Assembly (NCBI RefSeq): GCF_900172375.1
Contig: NZ_FWFS01000012.1
Span: 1-64,000 of the forward strand
Length of the DNA stretch: 64,000 nucleotides
Origin: Aquimixticola soesokkakensis
Lineage (GTDB): Bacteria > Pseudomonadota > Alphaproteobacteria > Rhodobacterales > Rhodobacteraceae
Direction of reading: 5' to 3'
In this document: one piece after another, positions 25,347 to 35,142 of the stretch
Numbering within the stretch: the first letter of the stretch is position 1
How the letters are laid out: the number at the start of each line of letters is the position of its first letter
Translations under genes and position numbers: made by a program
Notes under the pieces: model-generated
Told to the model about the DNA's origin: nothing
Seen by the model: only the letters and a program-made list of their open reading frames with translations
Database searches by the model: none

Positions 25347-26492
25347 GTGGCCAAATTCGACCGGTATCTGCTGTCGCAGCTGCTCATCTATTTCGGCTTT
25401 TTCTCGCTGCTTCTGGTGCTGGTGTTCTGGGTCAACCGCGCGGTGGTCCTGTTTGACCGGCTGATCGCGGACGGGCAATCGGCGGGCACATTCATCGAAA
25501 TCACCCTGCTGACCATTCCGTCGGTGATGCGTATCGTTTTGCCAATTTCCGCTTTTGTGGCAACGGTTTACGCGACGAACCGTCTTGCGGGCGAAAGCGA
25601 GTTGGTCGTCGTGCAGGCCACGGGCTATTCGCCCTACCGCCTTGCGCGTCCGGTGCTTGCCTTCGGGCTGATTGCAACGCTGATGATTTCGGTGCTGACC
25701 CATATTCTGGTGCCCACCGCGCTGCATCAACTCAATCTGCGCACGGCCCAGATTGCCAATGATATCGCCGCGCAACTTCTCACCGAAGGCAGTTTCGAAC
25801 ACCCCGCCGACGGGATCACCTTTTATGTGCGCGAAATTACGCCAAACGGTGAATTGCGCGACATCTACCTGTCTGACAGCCGTTCCCTGACCGAGCGCAC
25901 CACCTATCTGGCGGCGCGCGCCCTGATCGTGCAGGGCGATGGCGAAAACGCCGCGCCGACCTTTTTGATGTTTGACGGGATGGCGCAGCAATTGACGCTC
26001 GACACCCGTAGCCTCTCGGTCACCACCTTCGAAGATTTTGCCATTGATGCGGGCACGCTCATTCCCGCGTCCGGCCCGCCCACGCGCGGGGTAAACGCCA
26101 TCACCACCTTCGATCTGCTCGCGCCCAGTCAGGCTATTCTGGAAGAAACCGGTGCTACACGCGCCCGGATGAGCGAACTGGCGCATGAGCGGATTTCCCA
26201 AGCGTTGCTGGCCTTTATCACCGCCGTTGTGGGCTTTGCCGCGCTGATGGTGGGCGGGTTTTCCCGCTTTGGGCTGTGGCGTCAGATTCTGGGGGCCATC
26301 GCCGCACTTGCGGTTCTCAAAGCGCTCGACAACGCCGTCATTTCCACCGCGCGCAGCGACAATGCCCTCTGGCCCGTGCTCTATCTGACCACGCTGGCGG
26401 GGGGGGCTTTGGCCTTTGTGTTGCTGTGGATCGCAGCACATCCGGCCCTGTTTACACGGCGCCACAAACCCAGCCGCGGAGCACAGGCATGA
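25347..26492 (+). CDS. lptF: LPS export permease LptF
   Basis: A 381 aa inner-membrane protein of the YjgP/YjgQ family that, with LptG and the LptB ATPase, extracts lipopolysaccharide from the membrane. Helices cluster at the N-terminus (about 10-32, 52-75, 95-120) and C-terminus (about 290-370) around a periplasmic domain. It starts with GTG at 25347, preceded by CGGAGAG. Its stop overlaps the lptG start (ATGA). Confidence 0.92.
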   Translation: MAKFDRYLLSQLLIYFGFFSLLLVLVFWVNRAVVLFDRLIADGQSAGTFIEITLLTIPSVMRIVLPISAFVATVYATNRLAGESELVVVQATGYSPYRLARPVLAFGLIATLMISVLTHILVPTALHQLNLRTAQIANDIAAQLLTEGSFEHPADGITFYVREITPNGELRDIYLSDSRSLTERTTYLAARALIVQGDGENAAPTFLMFDGMAQQLTLDTRSLSVTTFEDFAIDAGTLIPASGPPTRGVNAITTFDLLAPSQAILEETGATRARMSELAHERISQALLAFITAVVGFAALMVGGFSRFGLWRQILGAIAALAVLKALDNAVISTARSDNALWPVLYLTTLAGGALAFVLLWIAAHPALFTRRHKPSRGAQA

Positions 26493-27586
26493 AGCTGCAT
26501 TTCTATTTCGCCCGCCGCTTTGCGCTGACCTTTGCGATGGTGTTTGCCCTGCTGTTCGGGCTGTTCGTCATGGTCGATCTGGTCGAGGAATTGCAGGATT
26601 TTTCCAAAGTCGATCTGGGGTTTTTGCCAACGCTGGGCATGACGCTGCTCAATGTGCCCCAGGGGCTGTATCAACTGCTACCCATCATCGTGCTGATCGC
26701 CACTCTGGTGATGTTTCTGGGGCTGGCGCGATCGTCGGAACTGGTGGTCACGCGCGCGGCGGGGCGCTCGGCCATGCGCGCGCTTCTGGCCCCGATTTCG
26801 GTGATTTTCATCATCGGCGTGCTCTGCGTGACCGTTTTCAACCCGATGGTCTCGGCCACCTCGCGCCAATACGATCTCAAACGCACCGAATTGCTCAAGG
26901 GCGAGCAACAGGTGTTTTCCGTGTCCGACGAGGGGCTGTGGCTGCGTCAGGGCAGCGATGCGGGCCATTTCGTGATCCGTGCCAGCCGCTCCAATCTGGA
27001 TGCGACCGAATTGTTTGGCGTCACTTTTATGGGGTTTGGTCCCGACAATGCCCCCACCGAGCGTATCGAAGCCACAAGCGCGCGGCTGACCACGGGCGCC
27101 TGGGTGCTCACGCAGGCCAAAGTCTGGCCGCTGCGCGCCAGCGACAACCCCGAACGCGACGCCACGACCGCCGCGCAAATGACCATCGACACCACCCTTA
27201 CGCTTGACGAAATCCGCGACAGCTTCGGCACGCCCTCCGCGATTCCGTTCTGGGATCTGCCCCAGTTTATCGCGCGGCTGGAAGCGGCGGGGTTTTCGGC
27301 GCGCGCCTATCGGATGTGGTATCAGTCGGAACTGGCGCTGCCCTTTGCCTTTGTTGCAATGCTCATGATCGGCGCGGGGTTCACCATGCGGCACACGCGG
27401 CTCGGGCGCACCGGCCCTGCGGTCCTCTCGGCGCTGATGCTGGCATTCGGGTTCTATTTCCTGCGAAATTTCGCAACGGTTCTGGGGGAAAACGGCCAGT
27501 TGCCAGTGATTGCCGCCGCTTGGGTGCCCCCTCTCGCCGTGATCCTCTTGACCTTGTCGCTGCTTTTGCATTTTGAGGACGGATGA
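26489..27586 (+). CDS. lptG: LPS export permease LptG
   Basis: A 365 aa partner of LptF with the same layout of N-terminal helices, periplasmic beta domain and C-terminal helices (LGRTGPAVLSALMLAFGFYF region). The ATG at 26489 overlaps the lptF TGA by four bases, and the stop overlaps the lptD ATG in the same way, so lptF-lptG-lptD are translationally coupled. Confidence 0.93.
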   Translation: MKLHFYFARRFALTFAMVFALLFGLFVMVDLVEELQDFSKVDLGFLPTLGMTLLNVPQGLYQLLPIIVLIATLVMFLGLARSSELVVTRAAGRSAMRALLAPISVIFIIGVLCVTVFNPMVSATSRQYDLKRTELLKGEQQVFSVSDEGLWLRQGSDAGHFVIRASRSNLDATELFGVTFMGFGPDNAPTERIEATSARLTTGAWVLTQAKVWPLRASDNPERDATTAAQMTIDTTLTLDEIRDSFGTPSAIPFWDLPQFIARLEAAGFSARAYRMWYQSELALPFAFVAMLMIGAGFTMRHTRLGRTGPAVLSALMLAFGFYFLRNFATVLGENGQLPVIAAAWVPPLAVILLTLSLLLHFEDG

Positions 27587-29754
27587 TGATCCAGCGCCCC
27601 TTCTCCCGCCCCTGCCGCAGCCTGTTGCGCGCGCTCACGACGACCGCTTGCCTTGCGCTGGCCAGTGTCGCGCAAAGCGCCCCTGCACAGGAGCGGGCGC
27701 AAACGCAAGCCTCCGGCGCACCCGCTGTGTTGCTGGCAGACAGCCTTGTGCTGGGTGCGGGCAATGTGCTTGTGGCGGCGGGCAACGTCGAGGTGCTGTA
27801 TGACGGCGCCCGGCTGACCGCCAGCCGCGTCACCTATGACAGCACCGCCGGCAGCCTTGCCATTGACGGCCCGATCCGGCTCGAACAGGGAGAACGGGTC
27901 GTGATCCTTGCCTCCTCGGCACAGCTCAGCGACGATCTGCGCAACGGGATTTTAACCTCGGCCCGCCTTGTGCTGGATCGCCAGCTGCAACTTGCCGCCG
28001 CCGAAATCAACCGCGTCGACGGGCGCTACACCCAACTGTATAAAACCGTCGCCTCGGCCTGCGAAGTCTGCGCCGCGCGCCCCGTGCCGCTCTGGCAGAT
28101 CCGCGCCAAGGAAGTGGTGCATGACTCGGTCGAGCAGCAGCTCTATTTCACCAAGGCCACCTTTGAAATCGCGGGGGTGCCGGTGCTCTACCTGCCGCGG
28201 ATGCGCTTTCCCGACCCCGAACTGTCGCGCGCCACCGGTTTTCTGGTGCCCAATATCCGCACCTCCACCCAGCTTGGCGTCGGCATCGAAGTGCCGTATT
28301 TCATCACCCTCGGTGACAGCGCCGATGTGACGGTTTCACCCTTTGTCTCGCCCAATGCACGCAGTCTGGGGGTCCAGTACCGCCAAGCCTTTGCGCGCGG
28401 TGATCTGGAGATTGCGGGCGCGGGCACCTTTGACGATCTGACCGACGACAGGACGCGCGGCTATCTCTTTGCGAGCGGCACATGGCAAACTGCGGGCGGG
28501 CTGACCTATGGCTTTGATCTGAAAACCACCTCCGACATCGCCTATCTGCTGGACTATGACATTTCCTCGGCTGACCGCCTCGAAAGCGCGATCTTTGCGG
28601 AAAAATTCGACACGCAGGGACGGGCGCTGGCACGGCTGTATCATTTCCAGACCCTGCGCGAGAGCGATATCGATATCGCCGACACGCTGCCCGCCTATTA
28701 CGCCACCGCACTTTACGAACGCCGCTTTAGCGCGCCCGGCCTTGGCGGTCAGGGCTATTGGCAGGTCTCGGGGGGACAGGTGCTGCGCGAAAGCACGCTG
28801 GATGAAAGCGGGCGCGATGTGTTGCGCCTTGGCGCCAAGGGCGGCTGGTCGCGCGATTGGCTGATGCCCAGCGGGCTGTTGCTCGGCTTTGACAGCACGG
28901 CGGCGCTGGATCAGTACTGGACCCATGACGACAGCACCCAAACCAGCCCCGCCATCCGCCTGAGCGGCGCAAGCAGCCTCACCCTGACCTATCCGATGCT
29001 GCGCGCCACCTCGCGCGGCACCGATGTGATCACCCCCATCGCCCAATTGGGCTGGAGCGGCTTTCGGGGCGATCGCGTCCCACAAGAGGACAGCACCCTT
29101 GTGGAACTGGACGAGGCCAATCTCATGGCCCTGTCGCGCTACCCGGGTCATGACGCAAGCGAAACCGGCCCGCGCGCCGCGCTCGGGTTTAGCTATGCCC
29201 ATGCGGGCACGGGAAAAATCCCCGATTACTCGTTGAAACTGGGGCGGATTTTCACCCTTGATACGGGGGACACCCTTGCCACGGGTGATCGCAGCAACTG
29301 GGTGATTGCGCTTCAGGCCAGCCTCGGGGCCAAGACGCATATGTCCACCCGCGCCCAGCTTGACGGGGCGCTGGAACCCGCAAAACTCGAAACGCGCCTG
29401 ACCTATGCGGGGCCGCAGTTCGAGGCGGATATCGTCCATGCCTATGTGCGCGCCGATCCCGACGAAAACCGCGACAAAAGCCTCAACGAATTGACCTTTG
29501 CCACCGATTATCAATGGTCGAGCCGCTGGTCGAGCGGGCTTGCCGTGCGCTACGATCTTGACGGCGGTCAGGCCAGCAAACTGGGGGTCGAGCTTGGCTA
29601 TCGCAACGAATGTGTCGCCGTGGCCCTCGGCGTGACGCGCCGCTTTACCAATGCCGACACGCTTGAGGCCTCCACGGGCATGTCGTTTTCCGTGGCCCTC
29701 GCAGGGTTTGGCGGCACGCAAGCCAGCGCCGCGCGCAGCCAGTGCCTGCGCTGA
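27583..29754 (+). CDS. lptD: LPS assembly outer-membrane protein LptD
   Basis: A 723 aa OstA-type protein with signal peptide (about 1-37), an N-terminal periplasmic OstA/LptA-like beta domain (about 45-150), and a C-terminal beta barrel that inserts LPS into the outer leaflet. Cysteines in ACEVCAA (about 158-161) and near the C-terminus (NECVA, SQCLR) fit the inter-domain disulfides needed for maturation. Length is normal for alphaproteobacteria. Confidence 0.93.
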   Translation: MMIQRPFSRPCRSLLRALTTTACLALASVAQSAPAQERAQTQASGAPAVLLADSLVLGAGNVLVAAGNVEVLYDGARLTASRVTYDSTAGSLAIDGPIRLEQGERVVILASSAQLSDDLRNGILTSARLVLDRQLQLAAAEINRVDGRYTQLYKTVASACEVCAARPVPLWQIRAKEVVHDSVEQQLYFTKATFEIAGVPVLYLPRMRFPDPELSRATGFLVPNIRTSTQLGVGIEVPYFITLGDSADVTVSPFVSPNARSLGVQYRQAFARGDLEIAGAGTFDDLTDDRTRGYLFASGTWQTAGGLTYGFDLKTTSDIAYLLDYDISSADRLESAIFAEKFDTQGRALARLYHFQTLRESDIDIADTLPAYYATALYERRFSAPGLGGQGYWQVSGGQVLRESTLDESGRDVLRLGAKGGWSRDWLMPSGLLLGFDSTAALDQYWTHDDSTQTSPAIRLSGASSLTLTYPMLRATSRGTDVITPIAQLGWSGFRGDRVPQEDSTLVELDEANLMALSRYPGHDASETGPRAALGFSYAHAGTGKIPDYSLKLGRIFTLDTGDTLATGDRSNWVIALQASLGAKTHMSTRAQLDGALEPAKLETRLTYAGPQFEADIVHAYVRADPDENRDKSLNELTFATDYQWSSRWSSGLAVRYDLDGGQASKLGVELGYRNECVAVALGVTRRFTNADTLEASTGMSFSVALAGFGGTQASAARSQCLR

Positions 29755-29870
29755 TTGCCGCCAGCGCCCCTGTGTCGGACTGCGCGCCCCTCCCGGCCGC
29801 GCGCTTGTCGCTTTCCCCAGCCTCTAAAACGGCCTAAGAAGAGACAAGACAAAAAACGCGAGGAACGGGC

Positions 29871-31169
29871 ATGGCTTTGCACCGCACAGGCAAAACGACA
29901 CAGACCGCAGGCACCGGCAGCGCAGGCAGGGTTTTGCGCGCCGTTCTTTTGGGCAGCAGCCTCCTTGGCGCCAGCTTGGCGAGCTTTAGCGGATTGGCAC
30001 CAAAAGCCGCCGTTGCCCAGAACATGTTCGCGCCGATTGCGACCGTGAATGACGCCGTGATCACCTCTTACGAGCTGAACCAACGCATCGCTTTGATGTC
30101 GGTTTTGGGCGCAGGCGGTGCGGATGTCGGCAAGGTTGCGCTTGACCAGTTGATCGACGACCGCCTGCGCACCCAAGCGGCACTCCGGGCGGGCATCACG
30201 CTTGGCCCTGACGAGGTGCAGACGGGAATGGCGGAATTTGCCGCCCGCGGGTCTCTGGATACAGAGGGTTTCTTGCGCCTGCTTGCCAGCCGTGGTGTCG
30301 CCGCAGAGACCTTTCGCGACTTTATTTCGGCAGGTGTCGCATGGCGCAACCTGTCGCGCGCGCGGTTTATTTCGCAAGCGCAGGTCAGCGAGACCGAAAT
30401 CGACCGCGCCCTGGGACAAAGCGCGGTAAACACCAGCTTGCAGGCCTCCCTGAGCGAGATTTTCCTCCCCGCGCGCGATGATGCCGAGCGCGCTCAATCC
30501 GAAGCACTCGCCGCGCGCATCGCGGCAAACGCCACGATTGCCTCCTTTGCGGCTGCGGCGCGCGAATATTCCGTCGCGCCCTCGCGCGAGCGCAGCGGTC
30601 GCATGGACAGCGTTGCCCTGAACCAGTTGCCCCCCGCGCTGGCGGGCCAGATTGCCGGCCTCGCCCCCGGAGAGGTGACATCGGTTCTGGCGACGCCCAA
30701 CGCCCTGGGCATCTTCCAGTTGCGCGCGCTGACCGAAATCAACGGCGCGCCGCAGGCCCCCAGCGAAATCGAATATGCCGCCTATTACATCGACAACAGC
30801 GATCCCGCGCGCGCGCAAAAACGGATTGCGCAAGTCACCGCCCAAGCCGACAGCTGCGATGATCTATACGGCATCGCAAAGGGCGAACCCGCGCAGGTGC
30901 TGCAAATCGACAGCCTGCCGTTTGGCGATATTCCCGACGATGTAAAGCTGCAACTGGCGCAGCTTGATCCGGGCGAGGCCTCCAGCGCACTCACCCGCGC
31001 CGACGGGCAAACCCGCGTGTTCCTGATGCTGTGCGGGCGCAGTTTTGCCACGCAGAGCGCCGTGTCGCGCGACGATATCCGCGCGCAATTGCAAAACCAA
31101 AAGCTGGCCAATCTGGCCGACAGCTATCTGGCCCAGCTCAAGGCTGACGCCGCCATCACCTACAAATGA
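29871..31169 (+). CDS. surA: SurA-like periplasmic peptidyl-prolyl isomerase/chaperone
   Basis: A 432 aa exported chaperone that escorts outer-membrane proteins such as LptD. The signal region (about 1-50) ends at AVAQN and is followed by the SurA_N start FAPIATVNDAVITSYEL. A parvulin-type domain follows (about 190-290; ...AAREYSVAPSRERSGRMD...). The isomerase core looks divergent, as often in this group, so chaperone function may dominate. Overlaps pdxA by four bases. Confidence 0.87.
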   Translation: MALHRTGKTTQTAGTGSAGRVLRAVLLGSSLLGASLASFSGLAPKAAVAQNMFAPIATVNDAVITSYELNQRIALMSVLGAGGADVGKVALDQLIDDRLRTQAALRAGITLGPDEVQTGMAEFAARGSLDTEGFLRLLASRGVAAETFRDFISAGVAWRNLSRARFISQAQVSETEIDRALGQSAVNTSLQASLSEIFLPARDDAERAQSEALAARIAANATIASFAAAAREYSVAPSRERSGRMDSVALNQLPPALAGQIAGLAPGEVTSVLATPNALGIFQLRALTEINGAPQAPSEIEYAAYYIDNSDPARAQKRIAQVTAQADSCDDLYGIAKGEPAQVLQIDSLPFGDIPDDVKLQLAQLDPGEASSALTRADGQTRVFLMLCGRSFATQSAVSRDDIRAQLQNQKLANLADSYLAQLKADAAITYK

Positions 31170-32155
31170 GCGCGCCCTACGATCTGGCCCGACCCATCGC
31201 GATCAGCTGCGGCGAGCCCGCAGGCGTGGGGCCGGAACTGATGGAAGCGGCGTGGCAGGCCACCCGCGCGCAATTGCCGCTTTTGTGGGTGGGCGATCCG
31301 CGCCACCTGCCCGCGACCCTGCCCCACCGCATCGTTGCCGACCCGCAGGAGGCGCTCGATATCTGCCCCAAGGCGCTGCCGGTCCTGCCCCTCGCCTTTG
31401 AGGGAAGCGCCGCGCGCGGGGTTGCAGACCCTGCCAATGCAGCCGGGGTGATCGACGCTATTGCCTGCGCTGTGGACCTCGTGCAGCGCGGCGCGGCCAG
31501 CGCGCTGTGCACCCTGCCGATCCATAAAAAGGCGCTCAAGGACGGGGCGGATTTCGCCTATCCCGGTCACACGGAATATCTTGCGGCGCTTGCGGGTGTG
31601 TCGCGCGTGGTGATGATGCTTGCCTGCGACGCGTTGCGGGTCGTGCCTGCCACTATCCACATCCCCCTGAGTGCTGTGCCCGCCGCCTTTACCCCTGCCG
31701 TGCTCGAAGAGACCGTGCGCATCACCCAGAGCGCGCTGCGCACACAGTGGGGGCTGGCGCATCCGCGCATCGCGATTGCCGGCCTCAACCCCCACGCCGG
31801 CGAAGGCGGGGCGATGGGCACGCAGGAACAGGACTGGATGTTCGCGTCCTGCGCGAAGTTGCGCGCGGAAGGCATTGAAGTCACTGATCCTTTGCCGCCT
31901 GACACGATGTTCCATTCCCGCGCGCGCGCGGCCTATGACGTGGCGGTCTGCGCCTATCACGACCAAGCGCTGATCCCGATCAAGACCCTTGATTTCGATC
32001 GCGGCGTGAATGTCACCCTGGGTCTGCCCTTTATTCGCACCTCCCCCGATCATGGCACGGCCTTTGATATTGCGGGCAAGGGGATCGCGCGCCCGGACAG
32101 TGTGATTGCGGCGCTGAACATGGCCGCGCGGATGGCCCGCGCCGCCCAGTCCTGA
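31166..32155 (+). CDS. pdxA: 4-hydroxythreonine-4-phosphate dehydrogenase
   Basis: A 329 aa cytoplasmic NAD-dependent enzyme of pyridoxal 5'-phosphate synthesis (DXP-dependent route). Motifs: SCGEPAGVGPEL at the N-terminus, and metal-site histidines in CTLPIHKKAL, YPGHTE and CAYHDQALIPIK. The ATG overlaps the surA stop. Its place between surA and rsmA is the classical arrangement. Confidence 0.95.
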   Translation: MSAPYDLARPIAISCGEPAGVGPELMEAAWQATRAQLPLLWVGDPRHLPATLPHRIVADPQEALDICPKALPVLPLAFEGSAARGVADPANAAGVIDAIACAVDLVQRGAASALCTLPIHKKALKDGADFAYPGHTEYLAALAGVSRVVMMLACDALRVVPATIHIPLSAVPAAFTPAVLEETVRITQSALRTQWGLAHPRIAIAGLNPHAGEGGAMGTQEQDWMFASCAKLRAEGIEVTDPLPPDTMFHSRARAAYDVAVCAYHDQALIPIKTLDFDRGVNVTLGLPFIRTSPDHGTAFDIAGKGIARPDSVIAALNMAARMARAAQS

Positions 32156-32169
32156 GGCGCTGCGCGCCA

Positions 32170-32194
32170 TTTGGGTATTTAAGTCCGAAAGAAG
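32170..32194 (+). repeat. dispersed 25 bp element, copy 2
   Basis: TTTGGGTATTT, variable AAG, TCCGAAAGAAG. It begins 14 bases after the pdxA stop and ends 43 bases before the rsmA ATG, inside the operon transcript. See copies at 210-234 and 62118-62142. Confidence 0.8.
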
Positions 32195-32237
32195 CCGGAG
32201 GCGATTGCGCTGCGGCTTGTGACAGAAAGAGAATGAG

Positions 32238-33083
32238 ATGGCATTGATCGACGGGCTTCCGCCCCTGCGCGAGGTGATCGAGACCCATGGTCTTGTTGCC
32301 AAGAAATCGCTTGGCCAGAACTTTTTGCTCGACCTGAATCTCACGTCGAAAATTGCCCGCCAGGCGGGGGATCTGACCCAATGCGATGTGCTGGAAGTCG
32401 GGCCCGGTCCGGGGGGGCTCACGCGCGGGCTGTTGGCCGAGGGCGCGCGGCGGGTGCTGGCGGTGGAAAAAGACAGCCGCGCCATGGCCCCTTTGGCCGA
32501 AATCGCGGCCGCCTATCCCGACCGGCTTGAGGTGGTGAACGCCGATGCGCTGGCGATCGACCCGCTCGAACGCCTCACCGCGCCGGTGCGCATCGTCGCC
32601 AACCTGCCGTATAATATCGGCACGGAACTGTTGGTGCGCTGGCTTACGCCGGCGCAATGGCCGCCCTATTGGGCGTCGCTTACGCTGATGTTCCAGCGTG
32701 AGGTGGCGCAGCGGATCGTCGCGCAGCCGGGGTCCAAGACCTATGGGCGGCTCGCGATTCTCAGCCAGTGGCGCACCGATGCGCGCATTGTGATGGAATT
32801 GCCGCCCGAAGCCTTTTCGCCGCCGCCCAAAATCCATTCTGCCGTGGTGCATTTCACCGCCCTGCCCGCGCCGCGGTTCGAGGCCGACGCCAAAACGCTG
32901 GAGCGGATCGTTGCGCAGGGGTTCAACCAGCGCCGCAAGATGCTGCGCGCCTCGCTCAAGGGTGCAACGCTTGACCTTGAGGACAAGTTGATTGCCGCGG
33001 GCATCAAGCCCACCCAGCGCGCCGAAGAAGTCGGGCTTGAGAGCTGGTGTGCATTGGCGCGGGCGATCAAAGCCACCGCCTAG
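32238..33083 (+). CDS. rsmA: 16S rRNA dimethyladenosine transferase
   Basis: A 281 aa KsgA/RsmA methyltransferase that dimethylates two adjacent adenines near the 3' end of 16S rRNA during small-subunit assembly. The SAM site is [15 protein letters not shown] and the catalytic motif is [11 protein letters not shown]. Last gene of the lptF-to-rsmA operon. Its final codons lie in an 11 bp tandem duplication, and the stop TAG is created at the junction. Confidence 0.95.
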   Translation: MALIDGLPPLREVIETHGLVAKKSLGQNFLLDLNLTSKIARQAGDLTQCDVLEVGPGPGGLTRGLLAEGARRVLAVEKDSRAMAPLAEIAAAYPDRLEVVNADALAIDPLERLTAPVRIVANLPYNIGTELLVRWLTPAQWPPYWASLTLMFQREVAQRIVAQPGSKTYGRLAILSQWRTDARIVMELPPEAFSPPPKIHSAVVHFTALPAPRFEADAKTLERIVAQGFNQRRKMLRASLKGATLDLEDKLIAAGIKPTQRAEEVGLESWCALARAIKATA

Positions 33084-33092
33084 CCACCGCCT
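33071..33092 (+). repeat. tandem duplication across the rsmA stop, 11 bp
   Basis: AGCCACCGCCT is repeated head to tail (33071-33081, 33082-33092), with a third partial unit after it. Because 11 is not a multiple of three, duplication or loss of a unit would shift the frame at the gene end. Confidence 0.85.
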
Positions 33093-33120
33093 AGCCAGGA
33101 CGCGCGCTCTGGTTGAGAGC

Positions 33121-33157
33121 AAAAGCCCCGCGCGGAGCGATCCACGCGGGGCTTTTT
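33121..33157. terminator. strong bidirectional terminator
   Basis: AAAAGCCCCGCG and CGCGGGGCTTTT form a 12 bp stem around a 12-base loop, with an extra T following. It is symmetric for both strands and lies between the convergent rsmA and DUF4167 genes, 38 and 19 bases from their stops. Confidence 0.85.
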
Positions 33158-33175
33158 CATGGCATCATGCCGGGC

Positions 33176-33961
33176 TTATTCCGCCGCTTTGGGCGTGTCG
33201 CCCGGGCCGGTATCGGATTTGGGCTTGGGGGCACGCGGTTTGCGCGGCGCGCGCGGTTTTTTCGGCGCCTCGGTCGATGTCTCTGCCTTGGGCTTGCGCG
33301 CCCGCGTCACTTTGGGCTTTTCGGCAGGCTTTTGCGCCGCTTCCGGTGATGGCGTGTTCGAAGTCGCGTTCATTTCCGGCGTCTCGACCAAACCGCTATC
33401 GCTGTCCTGGGCGGGCGTATTCAAGAAGGCCGGAACGCTATCGCCCTCGAAGCTGTCCTCACGCTTTTGCGCCGCCGGAATCTGGTCATCGCGGGTCTGG
33501 TCGTCGCGCGCAGATTCGCTGTGCGCGACGCTGGTGTCATCGCGCTCGCGCATGGTTTCGCGGACTTCGGCGCGCGCCTGGGCGGCGGCACGGTCGCGTT
33601 CGGATTGCTCGCGGCGCGCCTGTTCGCGTTGCGCCTCGCGCTGTTGCTGGTCGCGCTCGGATTGCTCGCGGCGCGCGGCCGCTTCGCGTTCTTGCTGCTC
33701 GCGCTGCTGGTCGAGTTCCTTTTGCGCCTCGCCCAGCATCCGCAGATAATGCTCTGCGTGCTGCTGGAAGTTTTCGGCCGCCACGCGGTCGTTGCTCAGC
33801 TGGGCGTCGCGCGCCAGTTGATTGTATTTCTCGATGATCTGTTGCGGCGTGCCGCGCACCTTTCCTTCGGGGCCCGAGCTATCAAACACACGGTTGACGA
33901 CGTTGCCTACGGAACGGGTGCGGTTCGATTTCGACCGCGAACGGGATTTCGAAGATCTCAT
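33176..33961 (-). CDS. DUF4167 domain protein
   Basis: A 261 aa protein of the alphaproteobacterial DUF4167 family. The conserved N-terminal domain (about 1-85) starts with a Ser/Arg/Lys-rich basic patch and continues VNRVFDSSGPEGKVRGTPQQIIEKY...RDAQLSNDRVAAENF. A Gln/Glu/Arg-rich coiled coil follows (about 80-145), then an acidic stretch and a Lys/Pro/Ala-rich basic tail. RNA or ribosome association is a guess from the basic ends. No enzymatic motif. Confidence 0.85.
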   Translation of the reverse strand: MRSSKSRSRSKSNRTRSVGNVVNRVFDSSGPEGKVRGTPQQIIEKYNQLARDAQLSNDRVAAENFQQHAEHYLRMLGEAQKELDQQREQQEREAAARREQSERDQQQREAQREQARREQSERDRAAAQARAEVRETMRERDDTSVAHSESARDDQTRDDQIPAAQKREDSFEGDSVPAFLNTPAQDSDSGLVETPEMNATSNTPSPEAAQKPAEKPKVTRARKPKAETSTEAPKKPRAPRKPRAPKPKSDTGPGDTPKAAE

Positions 33962-34278
33962 ATTGGTTACAGTCCAGCCTTGGTTTGGCTCTCGTGCGAC
34001 CCTGTGTTTCCGGTTTTGGTTTCCGGTGTCTCGCCCTGTTCAAACGGCACCCCTTGCAGGGCATGTCGTTCAGGGCAGCACGATAAAGGTCGGCACTGAT
34101 TTGGATATTCGGCGAGGGGGACCAAACTGGTCCCGCCGCCCGCGTGCCTCTGAGTAAACAACTTACAGGGGCTGTGACAAGGGTGATTCAGAGCGAATAA
34201 GACGAGTTTCACCTGAATCTGTGATATTTTTATAAATTCCGACCGCGCATGGGCAGTTTCTTGCGCGCTGCGGGTGTT
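33962..34278 (-). other. spacer between prmC and the DUF4167 gene
   Basis: A 317 base region with no supportable gene; it should hold the promoter of the DUF4167 gene. It includes GGGACC-AAACT-GGTCCC (34118-34134) and GATTCAG...CTGAATC (34185-34219) inverted repeats, and an A/T-rich patch near 34220-34240. I see no convincing terminator for prmC. Confidence 0.5.
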
Positions 34279-35142
34279 CTAGGGGGCCGTTTGGGAGGCA
34301 GTTTTGGGGGCATGGGCGGCGACAACACGGTCACGCCCGTCAAGATCGGGCAGGATTTCTACCGCCACGAGGCCCGCATCGCGCATCAATTGCGACACGG
34401 CCGTGCCCTGTGTGGGGCCGATTTCCACCAAAAGCCGCCCCTCTGGCGCAAGGTAGTCGCGCACCCTTGCGCAAATCGCGCGATAGGCGGTCAGCCCGTC
34501 GCTTTCATCGGTTAGCGCCATGCGCGGCTCATGCGCAAGTTCGGGGGCGAGACCGGCCATTTCACATAGCGCAATATAGGGCGGGTTCGCGGTGATCAGA
34601 TCGAATCTTCCCGCGATCTGGCTAAACCAGTCGGACCACAGAAAGGCCGCGCGCGCGCCCAGCCCCAATGCCTGCGCGTTGCTCTGGGCGACTGTCAAAG
34701 CCGCCGCAGAGACATCCGCGCCCACCCCGCTCGCTTGCGGCAATTCTGCAAGCAAGGTCAGCAAGATACACCCCGTTCCAGTGCCAAGATCGAGCAGCCG
34801 GGTGGCGGGGGCACGCAGGGCGGCGCTGATCAGGGCTTCGGTGTCGGGGCGCGGATCAAGCGTGTCAGGGGTGACGCGAAATTCACGCCCGTAAAAGGCG
34901 CGCTTGCCGATGATCTGGCTGACGGGCTGGCGCGTCAGCCGCGCGGCAATCGCCGCCTCGAAACGGATTTGGGCCTCGGGGGGCAACAGGTCCGGCGCAA
35001 CCAGGGTCAGGCGGCTCGCGTCGATCTTCAGGGCAAAGGCCATCAAGCGGCGCGCATCCCCCATCGCGCCCGCAAGGCCCGCCGCGTCAAGGCGGGATTT
35101 CCCGGCGATCAGGGCCTGTTGGACCGTCACAGCTGCGCTCAT
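34279..35142 (-). CDS. prmC: release-factor glutamine methyltransferase
   Basis: A 287 aa SAM-dependent enzyme that N5-methylates the glutamine of the GGQ motif in release factors. It has the NPPY catalytic motif (N186-Y189, in LITANPPYIAL) and the SAM loop LLDLGTGTGCILLTLL. The ATG at 35142 shares a base with the end of prfA, so enzyme and substrate are made from one transcript. Confidence 0.94.
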   Translation of the reverse strand: MSAAVTVQQALIAGKSRLDAAGLAGAMGDARRLMAFALKIDASRLTLVAPDLLPPEAQIRFEAAIAARLTRQPVSQIIGKRAFYGREFRVTPDTLDPRPDTEALISAALRAPATRLLDLGTGTGCILLTLLAELPQASGVGADVSAAALTVAQSNAQALGLGARAAFLWSDWFSQIAGRFDLITANPPYIALCEMAGLAPELAHEPRMALTDESDGLTAYRAICARVRDYLAPEGRLLVEIGPTQGTAVSQLMRDAGLVAVEILPDLDGRDRVVAAHAPKTASQTAP

